Source of the DNA: Kribbella monticola
GTDB taxonomy: Bacteria > Actinomycetota > Actinomycetes > Propionibacteriales > Kribbellaceae
Assembly (NCBI RefSeq): GCF_003261635.1
Contig: NZ_QFXK01000036.1
Coordinates: 1 to 64,000 of the forward strand
Length of the DNA: 64,000 bases
Reading direction: 5' to 3'
Made by a program: the position numbers and the translations under genes. This document shows positions 36,358 to 43,591 of this stretch, piece by piece. The number at the start of each line of letters is the position of its first letter. Position 1 is the first letter of the stretch. The notes below the pieces were generated by a model, which did no database searches, was not told the origin of the DNA, and saw nothing but the letters and a program-made list of their open reading frames with translations.

Positions 36358-37143
36358 ATGAAACTCATCGCCGGCTTCGTCAGCGCGGCAGTCGTCGCCA
36401 CCGCGCTCCTCAGCCCGACCATCGCGCAAGCGGCCGCCCCGGAGTACGTCGCCCTCGGCGACTCGTACGCCTCCGGGGTCGGCACCCGCGTCTACACCTC
36501 GGAGAGCGGGTCCTGCCAGCGCTCCACCCAGTCCTATCCGTACCTCGACGCGGCCCGGATCGGCGCGCACCTGACCTCGGTCGCCTGCTCCGGCGCCCGG
36601 GTCGCCGATGTGTCGGCCAACCAGCTCGGCCCGCTGAACAGCGGGGTCCGGTTCGTCACCGTGCAGGTCGGCGGCAACGATGCCGGGTTCTCGTCGGTGA
36701 TCACCGAGTGCGCGCAGCCGGCCTGGCTGAGCAACTGCGACGGGGCGATCAACACCGCGCAGGCAACCATCAACAACACCCTCCCGAGCCGGCTGAACGG
36801 GCTCTACGCAACCATCCGCAGCCGGGCGACGACCGCGAAGGTGATCGTGGTCGGCTATCCACGGCTGTTCAACGGCATCGACTGCAACGCGGCGACCTTC
36901 TTCAGCGGTACCGAGATGACCCGGCTGAACCAGACCGCCGACCTGCTCAACGCCAAGATCTCGGCCGCGGCGAGCGCGGCCGGGTTCAGCTTCGTCAACC
37001 CGACCACGGCGTTCATCGGCCACGCGGTCTGCGGCAGTCCGGAGTGGATCAACGGCCTGTCGAACCCGATCAGCGAGTCGTACCACCCGAACACGACCGG
37101 CCACCAGGGCTTCGCCAACCTGGTCCAGCCGCAGCTGAGCTGA
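36358..37143 (+). CDS. Secreted SGNH-family lipase/esterase
   Basis: A signal peptide (cleavage near AQA, residue 26) is followed by an SGNH hydrolase domain of the Streptomyces secreted-lipase type. Block I is GDSYASG with Ser36 as nucleophile, block III is VGGNDAG with Asn107, and block V is SYHPN with His243. Six cysteines (53, 77, 118, 127, 176, 225) fit three disulfides. 261 residues. It is probably extracellular and acts on lipids or acyl esters. The AAGGCGG site precedes the ATG. Confidence 0.93.
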   Translation: MKLIAGFVSAAVVATALLSPTIAQAAAPEYVALGDSYASGVGTRVYTSESGSCQRSTQSYPYLDAARIGAHLTSVACSGARVADVSANQLGPLNSGVRFVTVQVGGNDAGFSSVITECAQPAWLSNCDGAINTAQATINNTLPSRLNGLYATIRSRATTAKVIVVGYPRLFNGIDCNAATFFSGTEMTRLNQTADLLNAKISAAASAAGFSFVNPTTAFIGHAVCGSPEWINGLSNPISESYHPNTTGHQGFANLVQPQLS

Positions 37144-37324
37144 CGCGGCCCGAACTGCGCGGTGCCTCGGAACGTGGTGTGATGCAAGGGTGCCGCGCAG
37201 GCCGGCCGCCGCTTCGGCGTACCGGGTAGCGCAGTGGCCTGGAGCGTCCGCTGTCCGAGGCCGGCCCCGGAGGGGTGGCCGACGTCGGACTCCGGACGGT
37301 CCCCTGCTCCAAGAAACTCGCAAA

Positions 37325-37360
37325 CCCGGGGCCCCGGCGACACGCAACCGGGGCCCCGGG
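37325..37360. terminator. Bidirectional terminator between lipase and MarR gene
   Basis: A perfect 13-bp GC-only inverted repeat (arms 37325-37337 and 37348-37360) with a 10-nt loop lies in the convergent gap, 12 bp from the MarR stop. Confidence 0.85.
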
Positions 37361-37372
37361 CCTGTCCACAGA

Positions 37373-37930
37373 CTACTCAGGTTGGTCGGCGGGCGGAGCG
37401 AGCTTCTGCTGGACGTCGTCGAGCAGCTTCTGCAGCCGGCCGGCCAGCAGTGCGCGATCGCCGGGCGCGAGGGACGCGACCAGTTCGGACTCGCGCGTGA
37501 GCACCTGGTCAACCGTCCGCTCGACCAGCTCGTGCCCGGCCTCGGTCAGCGTCACGAAAACCGCCCGCGACCCGTTCCCCTCCGTACGCCGGACAACGAG
37601 CCCGGCCTGCTCGGCGCGACCGACTCGCTGGGAGATCGCGCCCGCGGTGACCAGCGTTCGCCGGGTCAGCTCACGGGTACTCAGCTCGTACGGCGGTCCG
37701 CTCCGACGCAGGACGCTCAGCAGATCGAGAGTCGCCGGGTCGATACCCAGCTCTGTCAGCAGCCGGCGCCGGTCGTCGGCGAACAGCTTGGCGAGTCGCC
37801 ACAGGGGAGTGACGATCTCGATCGAGTCCGTCGGGGTGCCCGGACGCTCGCGCTCCCAGGCGCGCGCGATCTCGGCGGCCGGGTAGGGGCTCGGCGCATC
37901 CAGCGGGTAGCGGTCCGTCGGGGTCGTCAC
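37373..37930 (-). CDS. MarR-family transcriptional regulator
   Basis: This winged-helix regulator has 185 residues. The recognition region is STRELTRRTLVTAGAISQRVGRAEQAGLVVRRT, and the beta wing follows with SRAVFVTLTEAG. An N-terminal extension of about 40 residues precedes the MarR fold. It is divergent from an SDR gene, with a perfect 30-bp palindrome between the two that it almost certainly binds; it is probably autoregulated. Confidence 0.9.
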   Translation of the reverse strand: MTTPTDRYPLDAPSPYPAAEIARAWERERPGTPTDSIEIVTPLWRLAKLFADDRRRLLTELGIDPATLDLLSVLRRSGPPYELSTRELTRRTLVTAGAISQRVGRAEQAGLVVRRTEGNGSRAVFVTLTEAGHELVERTVDQVLTRESELVASLAPGDRALLAGRLQKLLDDVQQKLAPPADQPE

Positions 37931-37943
37931 CCTGATGATGGTA

Positions 37944-37973
37944 CGTTTAGGTCTAAACGTTTAGACCTAAACG
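37944..37973. promoter_or_regulatory. Perfect 30-bp MarR operator
   Basis: The sequence is a perfect palindrome with half-site CGTTTAGGTCTAAAC. Each half is itself a near-palindrome (TTTAGxxCTAAA), so two regulator dimers could bind side by side. It starts 14 bp from the MarR start codon and ends 12 bp from the SDR start, so it overlaps both expected promoters. It is strikingly AT-rich for this genome. Confidence 0.9.
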
Positions 37974-37985
37974 AAGGAGTTCGGC

Positions 37986-38705
37986 GTGTCGAGAACGATC
38001 GTGGTGACCGGGGGAGCGACGGGGATCGGCCGGGCCGTGGCCGAGCGGTTCGTGGCCGGCGGTGACGAGGTGGTGATCACCGGCAGGCGGCCCGACGTAC
38101 TCGAGAAGGCTGCTGCCGACCTCGGTGTGCGGGCGATGGTGTGCGACGGGACCGATCCCGTTCAGGTGCAGCGGCTGGCCGACGAGTTGCCGGCGCAGTT
38201 CGACGTACTGGTGAACAACGCGGGCGGGAACACAGACTTCTCCGAGCCCGAAGCGGGCGATCTTGCGCAGCTGCGCGCGAACTGGCTGGCGAACCTGGAG
38301 GCCAACCTGCTCACCGCCGTTCTCACGACGACAGCGCTCGCACCGAAGATCGCCGACGGAGGATCTGTCATCCACCTCGGCTCGATCGCGGCGATGAAGG
38401 GACGCGGCTCGTACGGCGCGTCGAAGGCGGCTCTGGCGACGTACAACCTGGACGTGGCCACCGAGCTCGGCCCGCGCGGAATCACCTCGAACGTGGTCGC
38501 CCCTGGTTTCACCGCGGAGACCGAGTTCTTCCAGGGTCAACTCAGCGACACCCGGCGCGCAACGTTGATCCAGGAAACGCTGACCAAGCGCGCAGGCACC
38601 CCGGCCGACATCGCCGAGACGATCTGGTACCTCGCCTCACCCGGCGCTCGCTACCTCACCGGCCAGACCCTGCACGTCAACGGCGGAGCCCTCACCACTC
38701 GCTGA
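37986..38705 (+). CDS. SDR-family NAD(P)-dependent oxidoreductase
   Basis: This is a classical short-chain dehydrogenase: cofactor motif TGGATGIG (residues 8-15), NNAGG after strand 4, catalytic Ser in HLGSIAAM, and YGASK with the Tyr-Lys pair. 239 residues, GTG start behind AAGGAG. The substrate is unknown; control by the divergent MarR repressor suggests induction by a small molecule that the enzyme detoxifies or uses. Confidence 0.9.
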   Translation: MSRTIVVTGGATGIGRAVAERFVAGGDEVVITGRRPDVLEKAAADLGVRAMVCDGTDPVQVQRLADELPAQFDVLVNNAGGNTDFSEPEAGDLAQLRANWLANLEANLLTAVLTTTALAPKIADGGSVIHLGSIAAMKGRGSYGASKAALATYNLDVATELGPRGITSNVVAPGFTAETEFFQGQLSDTRRATLIQETLTKRAGTPADIAETIWYLASPGARYLTGQTLHVNGGALTTR

Positions 38706-38755
38706 CGTTCACCCTGCGCCAGCGCTATCGCTTCCTCGTCGGTGACAATGGGGTC

Positions 38756-39805
38756 ATGCGTGCCACCGTCAAGGACGTCGCCAAGCTGGCCGGGGTCTCG
38801 CCGAAGACGGTGTCGAACGTGATCAACGGCGTCGTCTTCGTCCGCCCCGAGACACGAGCCAAGGTCGAGCAGGCGGTCAGCGAACTCGACTACGTGCCGA
38901 ACCTGAGCGCCCGCGGCTTACGCAACGGCCGCTCCGGCATGATCGGGCTGGCCCTGCCCGACCTGCTCCGCCCGTACTCCGCGGAGATCACGCACCTCGT
39001 CGTCGAGCTCGCGCACGAGCGCGGCTGGGGAGTCCAGATCCAGCAGACGGCCGCCGAACCGGAGCGCGAGTTCGAGCTGCTCTCGAAGGCGCGCGCCCAC
39101 CTGGTCGACGGGCTGATCCTGAACCCGATCAACCTCGACGACAGTGCAGTGATGACCGCAGGACCGCTGCCGCCCGTAGTACTGATCGGTGACGTCGATC
39201 AGGACGTGGTGAGTCAGGTCGCGATCGACAATGTCGGTGCCGCGCGAGACATGGTTCGGCACCTGCTCGATCAGGGATGCCGCCGGATCGCGGCCGTCGG
39301 TACGCCGGAGTCGCCCAGTGGCTCGAGCGGCGCCGGCGCACTCGGTGGCTCAGCCGGAGTCGTCGGTACGGCGGCCGCCCGGCTCCGCACTGCCGGATAC
39401 CACGAAGCATTGCGCGATGCCGGTATCCAGCCCGACCCGGAACTGGACATCGCTTTGGATCGGTGGAGCCCCGAAGGCGCCAACCTGGTGGTCACCCGGT
39501 ACCTGGCCGGTCACGAGCCACCGGACGCGTTCTTCTGCTTCACCGACTCGATCGCGGTCGGCACGCTCTCGGCTCTGTGGACGGCGGGAGTCGCGGTACC
39601 GGACAGGTGTCTGGTCGCCGGCTTCGACAACATCCTGGAGAGCCAGTACGCCGTACCGCCGCTGACCACGATCGACTTCGACCGGCGCGCTTTCGTCCAC
39701 TCCGCCCTGGAGTTGCTCGCCGAGCGGATGGCCGACAAAGATGCAATACCACGGCGGGTACTGATCCCGCACCGCGTCGTCGCCCGGGCGAGCACGACTC
39801 GCTAA
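38756..39805 (+). CDS. LacI-family transcriptional regulator
   Basis: The N-terminal LacI helix-turn-helix and hinge are clear (TVKDVAKLAGVSPKTVSNVINGV; LRNGRSGMIGLALPDLL), followed by a periplasmic-binding-protein-like effector domain (to about 349). An unusual insert rich in Gly, Ser and Ala (GTPESPSGSSGAGALGGSAG, about residues 181-200) lies where relatives have a short loop before the conserved R-x-x-GY helix. No sugar gene is adjacent; AGCGCT operator-like motifs occur at 38721, 39872 and before the glycan operon at 4689. The ATG at 38756 is set by the HTH. Confidence 0.9.
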   Translation: MRATVKDVAKLAGVSPKTVSNVINGVVFVRPETRAKVEQAVSELDYVPNLSARGLRNGRSGMIGLALPDLLRPYSAEITHLVVELAHERGWGVQIQQTAAEPEREFELLSKARAHLVDGLILNPINLDDSAVMTAGPLPPVVLIGDVDQDVVSQVAIDNVGAARDMVRHLLDQGCRRIAAVGTPESPSGSSGAGALGGSAGVVGTAAARLRTAGYHEALRDAGIQPDPELDIALDRWSPEGANLVVTRYLAGHEPPDAFFCFTDSIAVGTLSALWTAGVAVPDRCLVAGFDNILESQYAVPPLTTIDFDRRAFVHSALELLAERMADKDAIPRRVLIPHRVVARASTTR

Positions 39806-40317
39806 ATCCGGAGTGGTAAAGCGACCATTTGTCCCGCAAACGCTTGCGTCGCGGATTGCGGTGATTTTGAAGCGCTTCTTCGACGGGATTCCGGGCCGCA
39901 AGCCGGTTTCGACGACGTATTCGACGACAGCTCTTCTACCGGTCGTGTTGCCATTGTCACGTCGATATCTGCCACGGTAGCGATCTCGCCGTATCGGTGC
40001 CACGGACAACTTCCTCGCCCTGACGGGCGCCGCACCGGCATCGTTTCCAGTTTCCGCCGGCAAATCAGCGAAGGAATGTCGGGTCCGAGTTTCAGTGGCC
40101 GGCACTGCGGTGGACAGCAGTTTCGCCTACCGGGATTCAGGTGACGATCCCTTGAAATGATCGGCACCGTGAGCAAGGCTTCTCCGATCACCTTTGCGTC
40201 GTGAGGAGCAAGGTGTGGCAACTGTGCGCAGGTCTGCGCAGTGAGGAATGTTGCGTGGCGCTGTGGGCAGGTGTGTGTTCTGTCAACCAATGCCCGGGGG
40301 AACGAGAAGGGGGAACA
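39806..40317. other. Long intergenic region without a supported gene
   Basis: This 512-bp stretch is less GC-rich than its surroundings and open frames in it have poor coding character. It holds LacI-like motifs (AAACGCTTGCG at 39838-39848; TTGAAGCGCTTCTTC around 39867-39881), and a near-palindrome ACTGTGCGCA-GGTC-TGCGCAGT at 40221-40242. The region may be a decayed gene plus the promoter of the small gene that follows. Confidence 0.5.
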
Positions 40318-40629
40318 GTGTCAGCGATGAAGCAGCTCGCCGAGCAGTGCCGTGGTGTGAGGAGTCACGGCACGACGCAACTCGGTAGGGCTTCGATCCA
40401 ACCCGCGGTCTGTACCGGCATCCACGAGGTGAACTCGTCGACACCGTCCGGACGGCCGCGCCGAGTAGCGGTGCTGAGGCTGAGCAACGGTCTCACCACC
40501 ACGCTGCGTCTGGCTGAAGGTGCTCCGGCACCCCGTCGTGGCGCGACAGTGTTCGTCCAGGGTGGCCGCGGAATGGGCGACCAGTCCGTATCAGGTGGGG
40601 TCACCCTCGCGTTGAGGCCGACCAGCTGA
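40318..40629 (+). CDS. Hypothetical small protein
   Basis: This is a possible 103-residue protein that I do not recognise. In its favour: GAAGGGGGAACA directly before the GTG at 40318 is a good ribosome-binding site, and third positions are fairly GC-rich. The second half is predicted beta-rich (RRVAVLRLSNGLTTTLRL, then GATVFVQGGRG). There are no membrane segments and no signal peptide. It stands alone between a 512-bp gap and a converging YCII gene. It could be spurious. Confidence 0.4.
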   Translation: MSAMKQLAEQCRGVRSHGTTQLGRASIQPAVCTGIHEVNSSTPSGRPRRVAVLRLSNGLTTTLRLAEGAPAPRRGATVFVQGGRGMGDQSVSGGVTLALRPTS

Positions 40630-40690
40630 AGTCAGTGGCTCGCCGGTCTCAGGTCAGCGCCGAGCTGGGACCGGCAAGCCTCTGGAACGG

Positions 40691-41035
40691 CTATTCCTCG
40701 TCGGGGACCTCGCGGATCTCGATCGGGGAGTAGGGCGCCTCGGGCAGCCTGGCGGCGATCTCGGTCGCCCGTTCGAGGCTGCACTCGAGCAGGTAGTACC
40801 CCGCGAGCACTTCCTTGGCCTCGGTGAAGGGTCCGTCCGTCACGGTCGACACACCGTCCTGGAGCTGCACGATCCGCGCGTTGCTCGTGGTGAGCGGGTG
40901 CGACTCGATGAACTCACCGGCCGCCTTGGTCTCCTCGAAAACCTCGCGGTGCCGTTCCATCACCGCATCCATCCCGTCGGCCTTCAACGCGGCCCAGGTC
41001 TCCTCGTTGCCGTAGATCAGCAACATGTACTTCAT
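40691..41035 (-). CDS. YCII/DGPF-domain protein
   Basis: This is a small protein of the YCII-related family (114 residues) with the DGPF signature in STVTDGPFTEAKEVLAGYYLLE. DGPF proteins are typical partners of ECF42 sigma factors; here the gene has no sigma neighbour. A TGTCGA-N17-CGAC promoter-like sequence 85-111 bp upstream fits ECF42 control. Molecular function of the family is not established. The ATG follows GGAGGAGAG. Confidence 0.88.
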   Translation of the reverse strand: MKYMLLIYGNEETWAALKADGMDAVMERHREVFEETKAAGEFIESHPLTTSNARIVQLQDGVSTVTDGPFTEAKEVLAGYYLLECSLERATEIAARLPEAPYSPIEIREVPDEE

Positions 41036-41066
41036 CTGCTCTCCTCCATCGCCGGCTGTACCTGCG

Positions 41067-41115
41067 CATCGGCTGGTTGCACCGGCTGGTTGGTTACATC
41101 GGCTGGTTGCACCGG
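41067..41115. repeat. 30-bp-period direct repeat in YCII leader
   Basis: A 19-bp sequence (CATCGGCTGGTTGCACCGG) occurs at 41067-41085 and again at 41097-41115, with a further partial GGCTGGTT copy between them. It lies in the predicted 5' leader of the YCII gene on the minus strand, where it reads as repeated GCAACCAGCC. Confidence 0.85.
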
Positions 41116-41119
41116 CGAC

Positions 41120-41146
41120 GTCGGAGCCGGCAGGCCTACTTCGACA
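41120..41146 (-). promoter_or_regulatory. ECF42-type promoter candidate for YCII gene
   Basis: On the minus strand TGTCGA (41146-41141) is followed by 17 bp and CGAC (41123-41120). This matches the published ECF42 promoter form as I remember it (TGTCGA at -35, CGA/TC at -10). The -35 part overlaps the last codons of the upstream NAD-binding protein gene. Confidence 0.6.
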
Positions 41147-41828
41147 TGATGGCCTCCCGCCAGATCAACTTGGCCATGTTCGGCTTCACCGCGGTGGTGA
41201 TGACCGCCATCGCCCGCCGGACGTAGGTGTCCTCGCTCAACTGCGCCAGCATCGCGGCCGCCAGATCCTCCCGCGCGGTGAACAGCCCGTCCGCCTGGTC
41301 CTCGGCGATCTCGTACTGCGTGGTTGCCTGGTTGCTGAACAGCCCCGACGGCCGCGCGATCGTCCAGTCGAGCCCACTGGCGCGGACGAGCTCTTCCATC
41401 CGCCGCATGTCGTCGTGGGTCGTCCTGACGACGATGCGGTTCACCAGTGGATCCAGGACGTTGTTGAAGAAGAAGGCGTTGCTCGGCCGCCAGCCGGGCT
41501 CGAGGATCACCGAGCTCACCACGAGCAGCCGCTTCACGCCGTACTCGTGCATGGCGTCGATGATGTTGGCCGCCGCGGTGGAGTAGAGGCTGACCGGTTG
41601 TCTGGACGGTTTGCCGCCGACGACCGAGAAGACCGCGGCGCTTCCGTTCACAGCGGCCCGAACGGCATCCCGATCCGCGATATCGGCCTGTACTACCGTC
41701 AGTCCCGCGCGCGGCTGCACCTTCTCGGGACGGCGAACCGCGGCCACCACCTCGTGGCCGGCGGCCAGTGCTTGCTCGACCAGTTCGCGACCGGTCGAAC
41801 CGGCCGCACCGAAGACGACGATGCGCAT
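41136..41828 (-). CDS. NAD(P)H-binding NmrA/NAD-epimerase-like protein
   Basis: This is an atypical SDR-fold protein of 230 residues. The N-terminal dinucleotide motif is VFGAAGSTGRELV, followed by VVAAVRRPEKV. VVSSVILEP and LDWTIARPSGLF are typical of the NAD(P)H-binding (NmrA-like/flavin-reductase-like) group. There is no classical YxxxK triad, so it may be a redox sensor or reductase. The ATG at 41828 has GGGAG upstream. It is divergent from a TetR gene that probably represses it. Confidence 0.87.
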   Translation of the reverse strand: MRIVVFGAAGSTGRELVEQALAAGHEVVAAVRRPEKVQPRAGLTVVQADIADRDAVRAAVNGSAAVFSVVGGKPSRQPVSLYSTAAANIIDAMHEYGVKRLLVVSSVILEPGWRPSNAFFFNNVLDPLVNRIVVRTTHDDMRRMEELVRASGLDWTIARPSGLFSNQATTQYEIAEDQADGLFTAREDLAAAMLAQLSEDTYVRRAMAVITTAVKPNMAKLIWREAIMSK

Positions 41829-41893
41829 GTCACTCCCTTGCTGTCCCGGACGATCCGGTGACGTCCTTGACATTGCAGGGGAGAGCCGACCAT

Positions 41894-41910
41894 ATTCAAC
41901 GCTGATGAAT
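41894..41910. promoter_or_regulatory. TetR operator candidate ATTCA-N7-TGAAT
   Basis: A short AT-rich inverted repeat overlaps the TetR start codon in the 76-bp divergent region. Its position would let the TetR protein block its own expression and that of the NAD-binding protein gene. Confidence 0.5.
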
Positions 41911-42504
41911 AAATCTCGAGGACGACCGCGAGGCAACCCGGACACCAAGGCACGGATCGCCGAGGTGGCCTACGACCTGTTCCTGAAACACGGCTACCGC
42001 GGTACGACGGTCCGCCGGGTGGCGGCCGCCGCGGAGGTGGATTCCGCGTTGATCAGCTACCACTTCGGGTCGAAGCAGGGGTTGTTCGGCGAGGCGATGC
42101 AGTTCCGCTGCGGGAAGTCGCCGGCGATGGCGCTCGCGATGCAGGGTGATCAGGCGGGATTCGCGGATCGGCTGCTCGAAGCGGTGCTGGAGATGTGGGC
42201 CGACACCGAGCCGCTGGCCGAACTGACCAGGATGGCGCCGCAGGACGCCGACGTACTGGCGGTACTACAGGAGTTCCTTGAGCGGGAGATCCTCGGCCGG
42301 ATTGCTGAATTTCTCCGCGGCCCCGATGCGACCGACCGGGCTACCGCGGCCGTCGCCGTCATCGGCGGCCTGATCTTCACCCGCTACCTCAACCCACTCC
42401 GCCCGGCCGCCGCCCTGAGCGACGCCGACGTACGCCGAATCCTCGCTCCAGCGCTCCGAGCCGCGCTCAACCCGACGCGCACTCGTCGGCCACTCAGCGC
42501 CTGA
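41905..42504 (+). CDS. TetR-family regulator
   Basis: 199 residues with the N-terminal TetR helix-turn-helix (ARIAEVAYDLFLKHGYRGTTVRRVAAAAEVDS in outline, then ALISYHFGSKQGLFGEAM). The C-terminal part resembles TetR_C-type ligand domains (LAELTRMAPQDADVLAVLQEF). The ATG at 41905 is close to the expected N-terminus; upstream frame is antisense to the divergent gene. Confidence 0.9.
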   Translation: MNKSRGRPRGNPDTKARIAEVAYDLFLKHGYRGTTVRRVAAAAEVDSALISYHFGSKQGLFGEAMQFRCGKSPAMALAMQGDQAGFADRLLEAVLEMWADTEPLAELTRMAPQDADVLAVLQEFLEREILGRIAEFLRGPDATDRATAAVAVIGGLIFTRYLNPLRPAAALSDADVRRILAPALRAALNPTRTRRPLSA

Positions 42505-42545
42505 CATCTCGGCAGGCGCACCTGCCAGGTCTGGCGAAACGGGTT

Positions 42546-42593
42546 TGCCCGGCAACCCGGATGGGCTCCTGCCCGGGTTGCCGGGCAGGAGCC
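42546..42593. terminator. Overlapping, mutually exclusive hairpins in a convergent gap
   Basis: Two perfect stems share bases. Stem A has 15 bp (42546-42560 with 42573-42587, 12-nt loop). Stem B has 13 bp (42564-42576 with 42581-42593, GTTG loop). They cannot form together. They lie between the converging TetR and AhpD-like genes and probably terminate transcription from both sides. Confidence 0.85.
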
Positions 42594-42620
42594 GTTCCCT
42601 TCGGGGATCTGCCGGGGGAG

Positions 42621-43079
42621 TCAGGCCCAAGTGGCGCCGGCGGGCGCGCGGACCGTGGTGTTGAGGCGGTTGAACAGGTTGGTCAGGCTGATCATCAACA
42701 CGATCGCGGCCAGTTGCGACTCGTCGAAATGCTTCGCCGCCTCGGCCCAGATCTCGTCGGTGACGGCGTCGGGGCGATCGGCAAGCCGGGTCGCTGCCTC
42801 GGCCATCGCCAGGGCCGCCCGCTCGGCGTCGCTGAACAGGTCCGACTCGCGCCAGGCGACGACCTGGTGCAGCCGCTCGTCGGTCTCGCCGTTCTTCTTC
42901 GCCGAGTGGATCCCGCCGAAGATGCAGGCGCTGCAACCGTTGATCTGACTGGCCCGCAGGTGGACCAGTTCCAGTACCGTCGCCGGCGCACCGCTCTTGT
43001 ACATCGCCTTGTAGATGTTCTGGATCCCCGTCATCGCGTCCGGCAGGACCTCGGCGGGGTTCTTCATCCGTGCAGTCAT
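42621..43079 (-). CDS. Carboxymuconolactone decarboxylase/AhpD-like protein
   Basis: This small peroxidase-type protein (152 residues) of the CMD family has the AhpD-like redox motif CSACIFGG-H (Cys-x-x-Cys with downstream His). It probably reduces hydroperoxides with thiol cofactors or acts as an alkylhydroperoxidase-like core. The ATG at 43079 follows GGGAGT; the open frame extends upstream to 43265 without family similarity. Confidence 0.9.
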   Translation of the reverse strand: MTARMKNPAEVLPDAMTGIQNIYKAMYKSGAPATVLELVHLRASQINGCSACIFGGIHSAKKNGETDERLHQVVAWRESDLFSDAERAALAMAEAATRLADRPDAVTDEIWAEAAKHFDESQLAAIVLMISLTNLFNRLNTTVRAPAGATWA

Positions 43080-43591
43080 TTCTCGTACTCCCTGGTTCGC
43101 TTGGGCTTGCACTGCACTGACGGATCGAGCACAGAAGATGTGACACAACTTCCTGGCCGCTGCCCGGCCCGGCAGGTCGCCAACACTTGCGGGCTCACGA
43201 CGAGCTGGTCGAAACGCCTGCAGGACAAGCGTTTCGGGGCCGCTGTAGTTGAATTCGGCAACCACTACAACTCGTTGCCGATTGCATCCGCCGAGTCATT
43301 GACAGGGCAGAGACGGTGACCTAACGTCAGTTTCAGTTACGAATTGTGATCGGCGTATGCGGCCTCTCTGGACTGCTGCCGGTCGAACGGGGTGCGAACG
43401 CGCCATCAACTCGCGGCAGGACTGGGGATTCCTGCCGATGGCGGTCTCCCGATGTCCTGTCGCCGGCCCCTGCCCGGCCCTCGAGATGTCGTCCGGCTAG
43501 CAACGGACCCTCCTCCGCGAAAACAGCAGTGCGACTCGCCACGCCTTCTGCCGGATCAGGGTGGCTCATCGACGGATTCGAGGAATCGAAC
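43080..43591. other. Intergenic region with a promoter and long leader
   Basis: 512 bp divide the AhpD-like gene from the ice-binding-type gene. The left part (43080-43290) must hold the AhpD-like promoter. The right part is a transcribed leader of roughly 255 nt if the promoter at 43299 is used. An in-frame GTG at 43346 could extend the ice-binding gene, but lacks a ribosome-binding site and would bury the signal peptide. I see no known riboswitch. Confidence 0.5.
43299..43327 (+). promoter_or_regulatory. Housekeeping promoter TTGACA-N17-TAACGT
   Basis: A consensus -35 hexamer at 43299-43304 is followed by a 17-bp spacer and a -10 of the TAnnnT form at 43322-43327. It points towards the ice-binding-type gene. 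Confidence 0.7.

Noticed and set aside
39802..40290. 162-codon frame on the minus strand in the long gap
   Set aside because: Poor third-position GC content, no ribosome-binding site and no recognisable domain.
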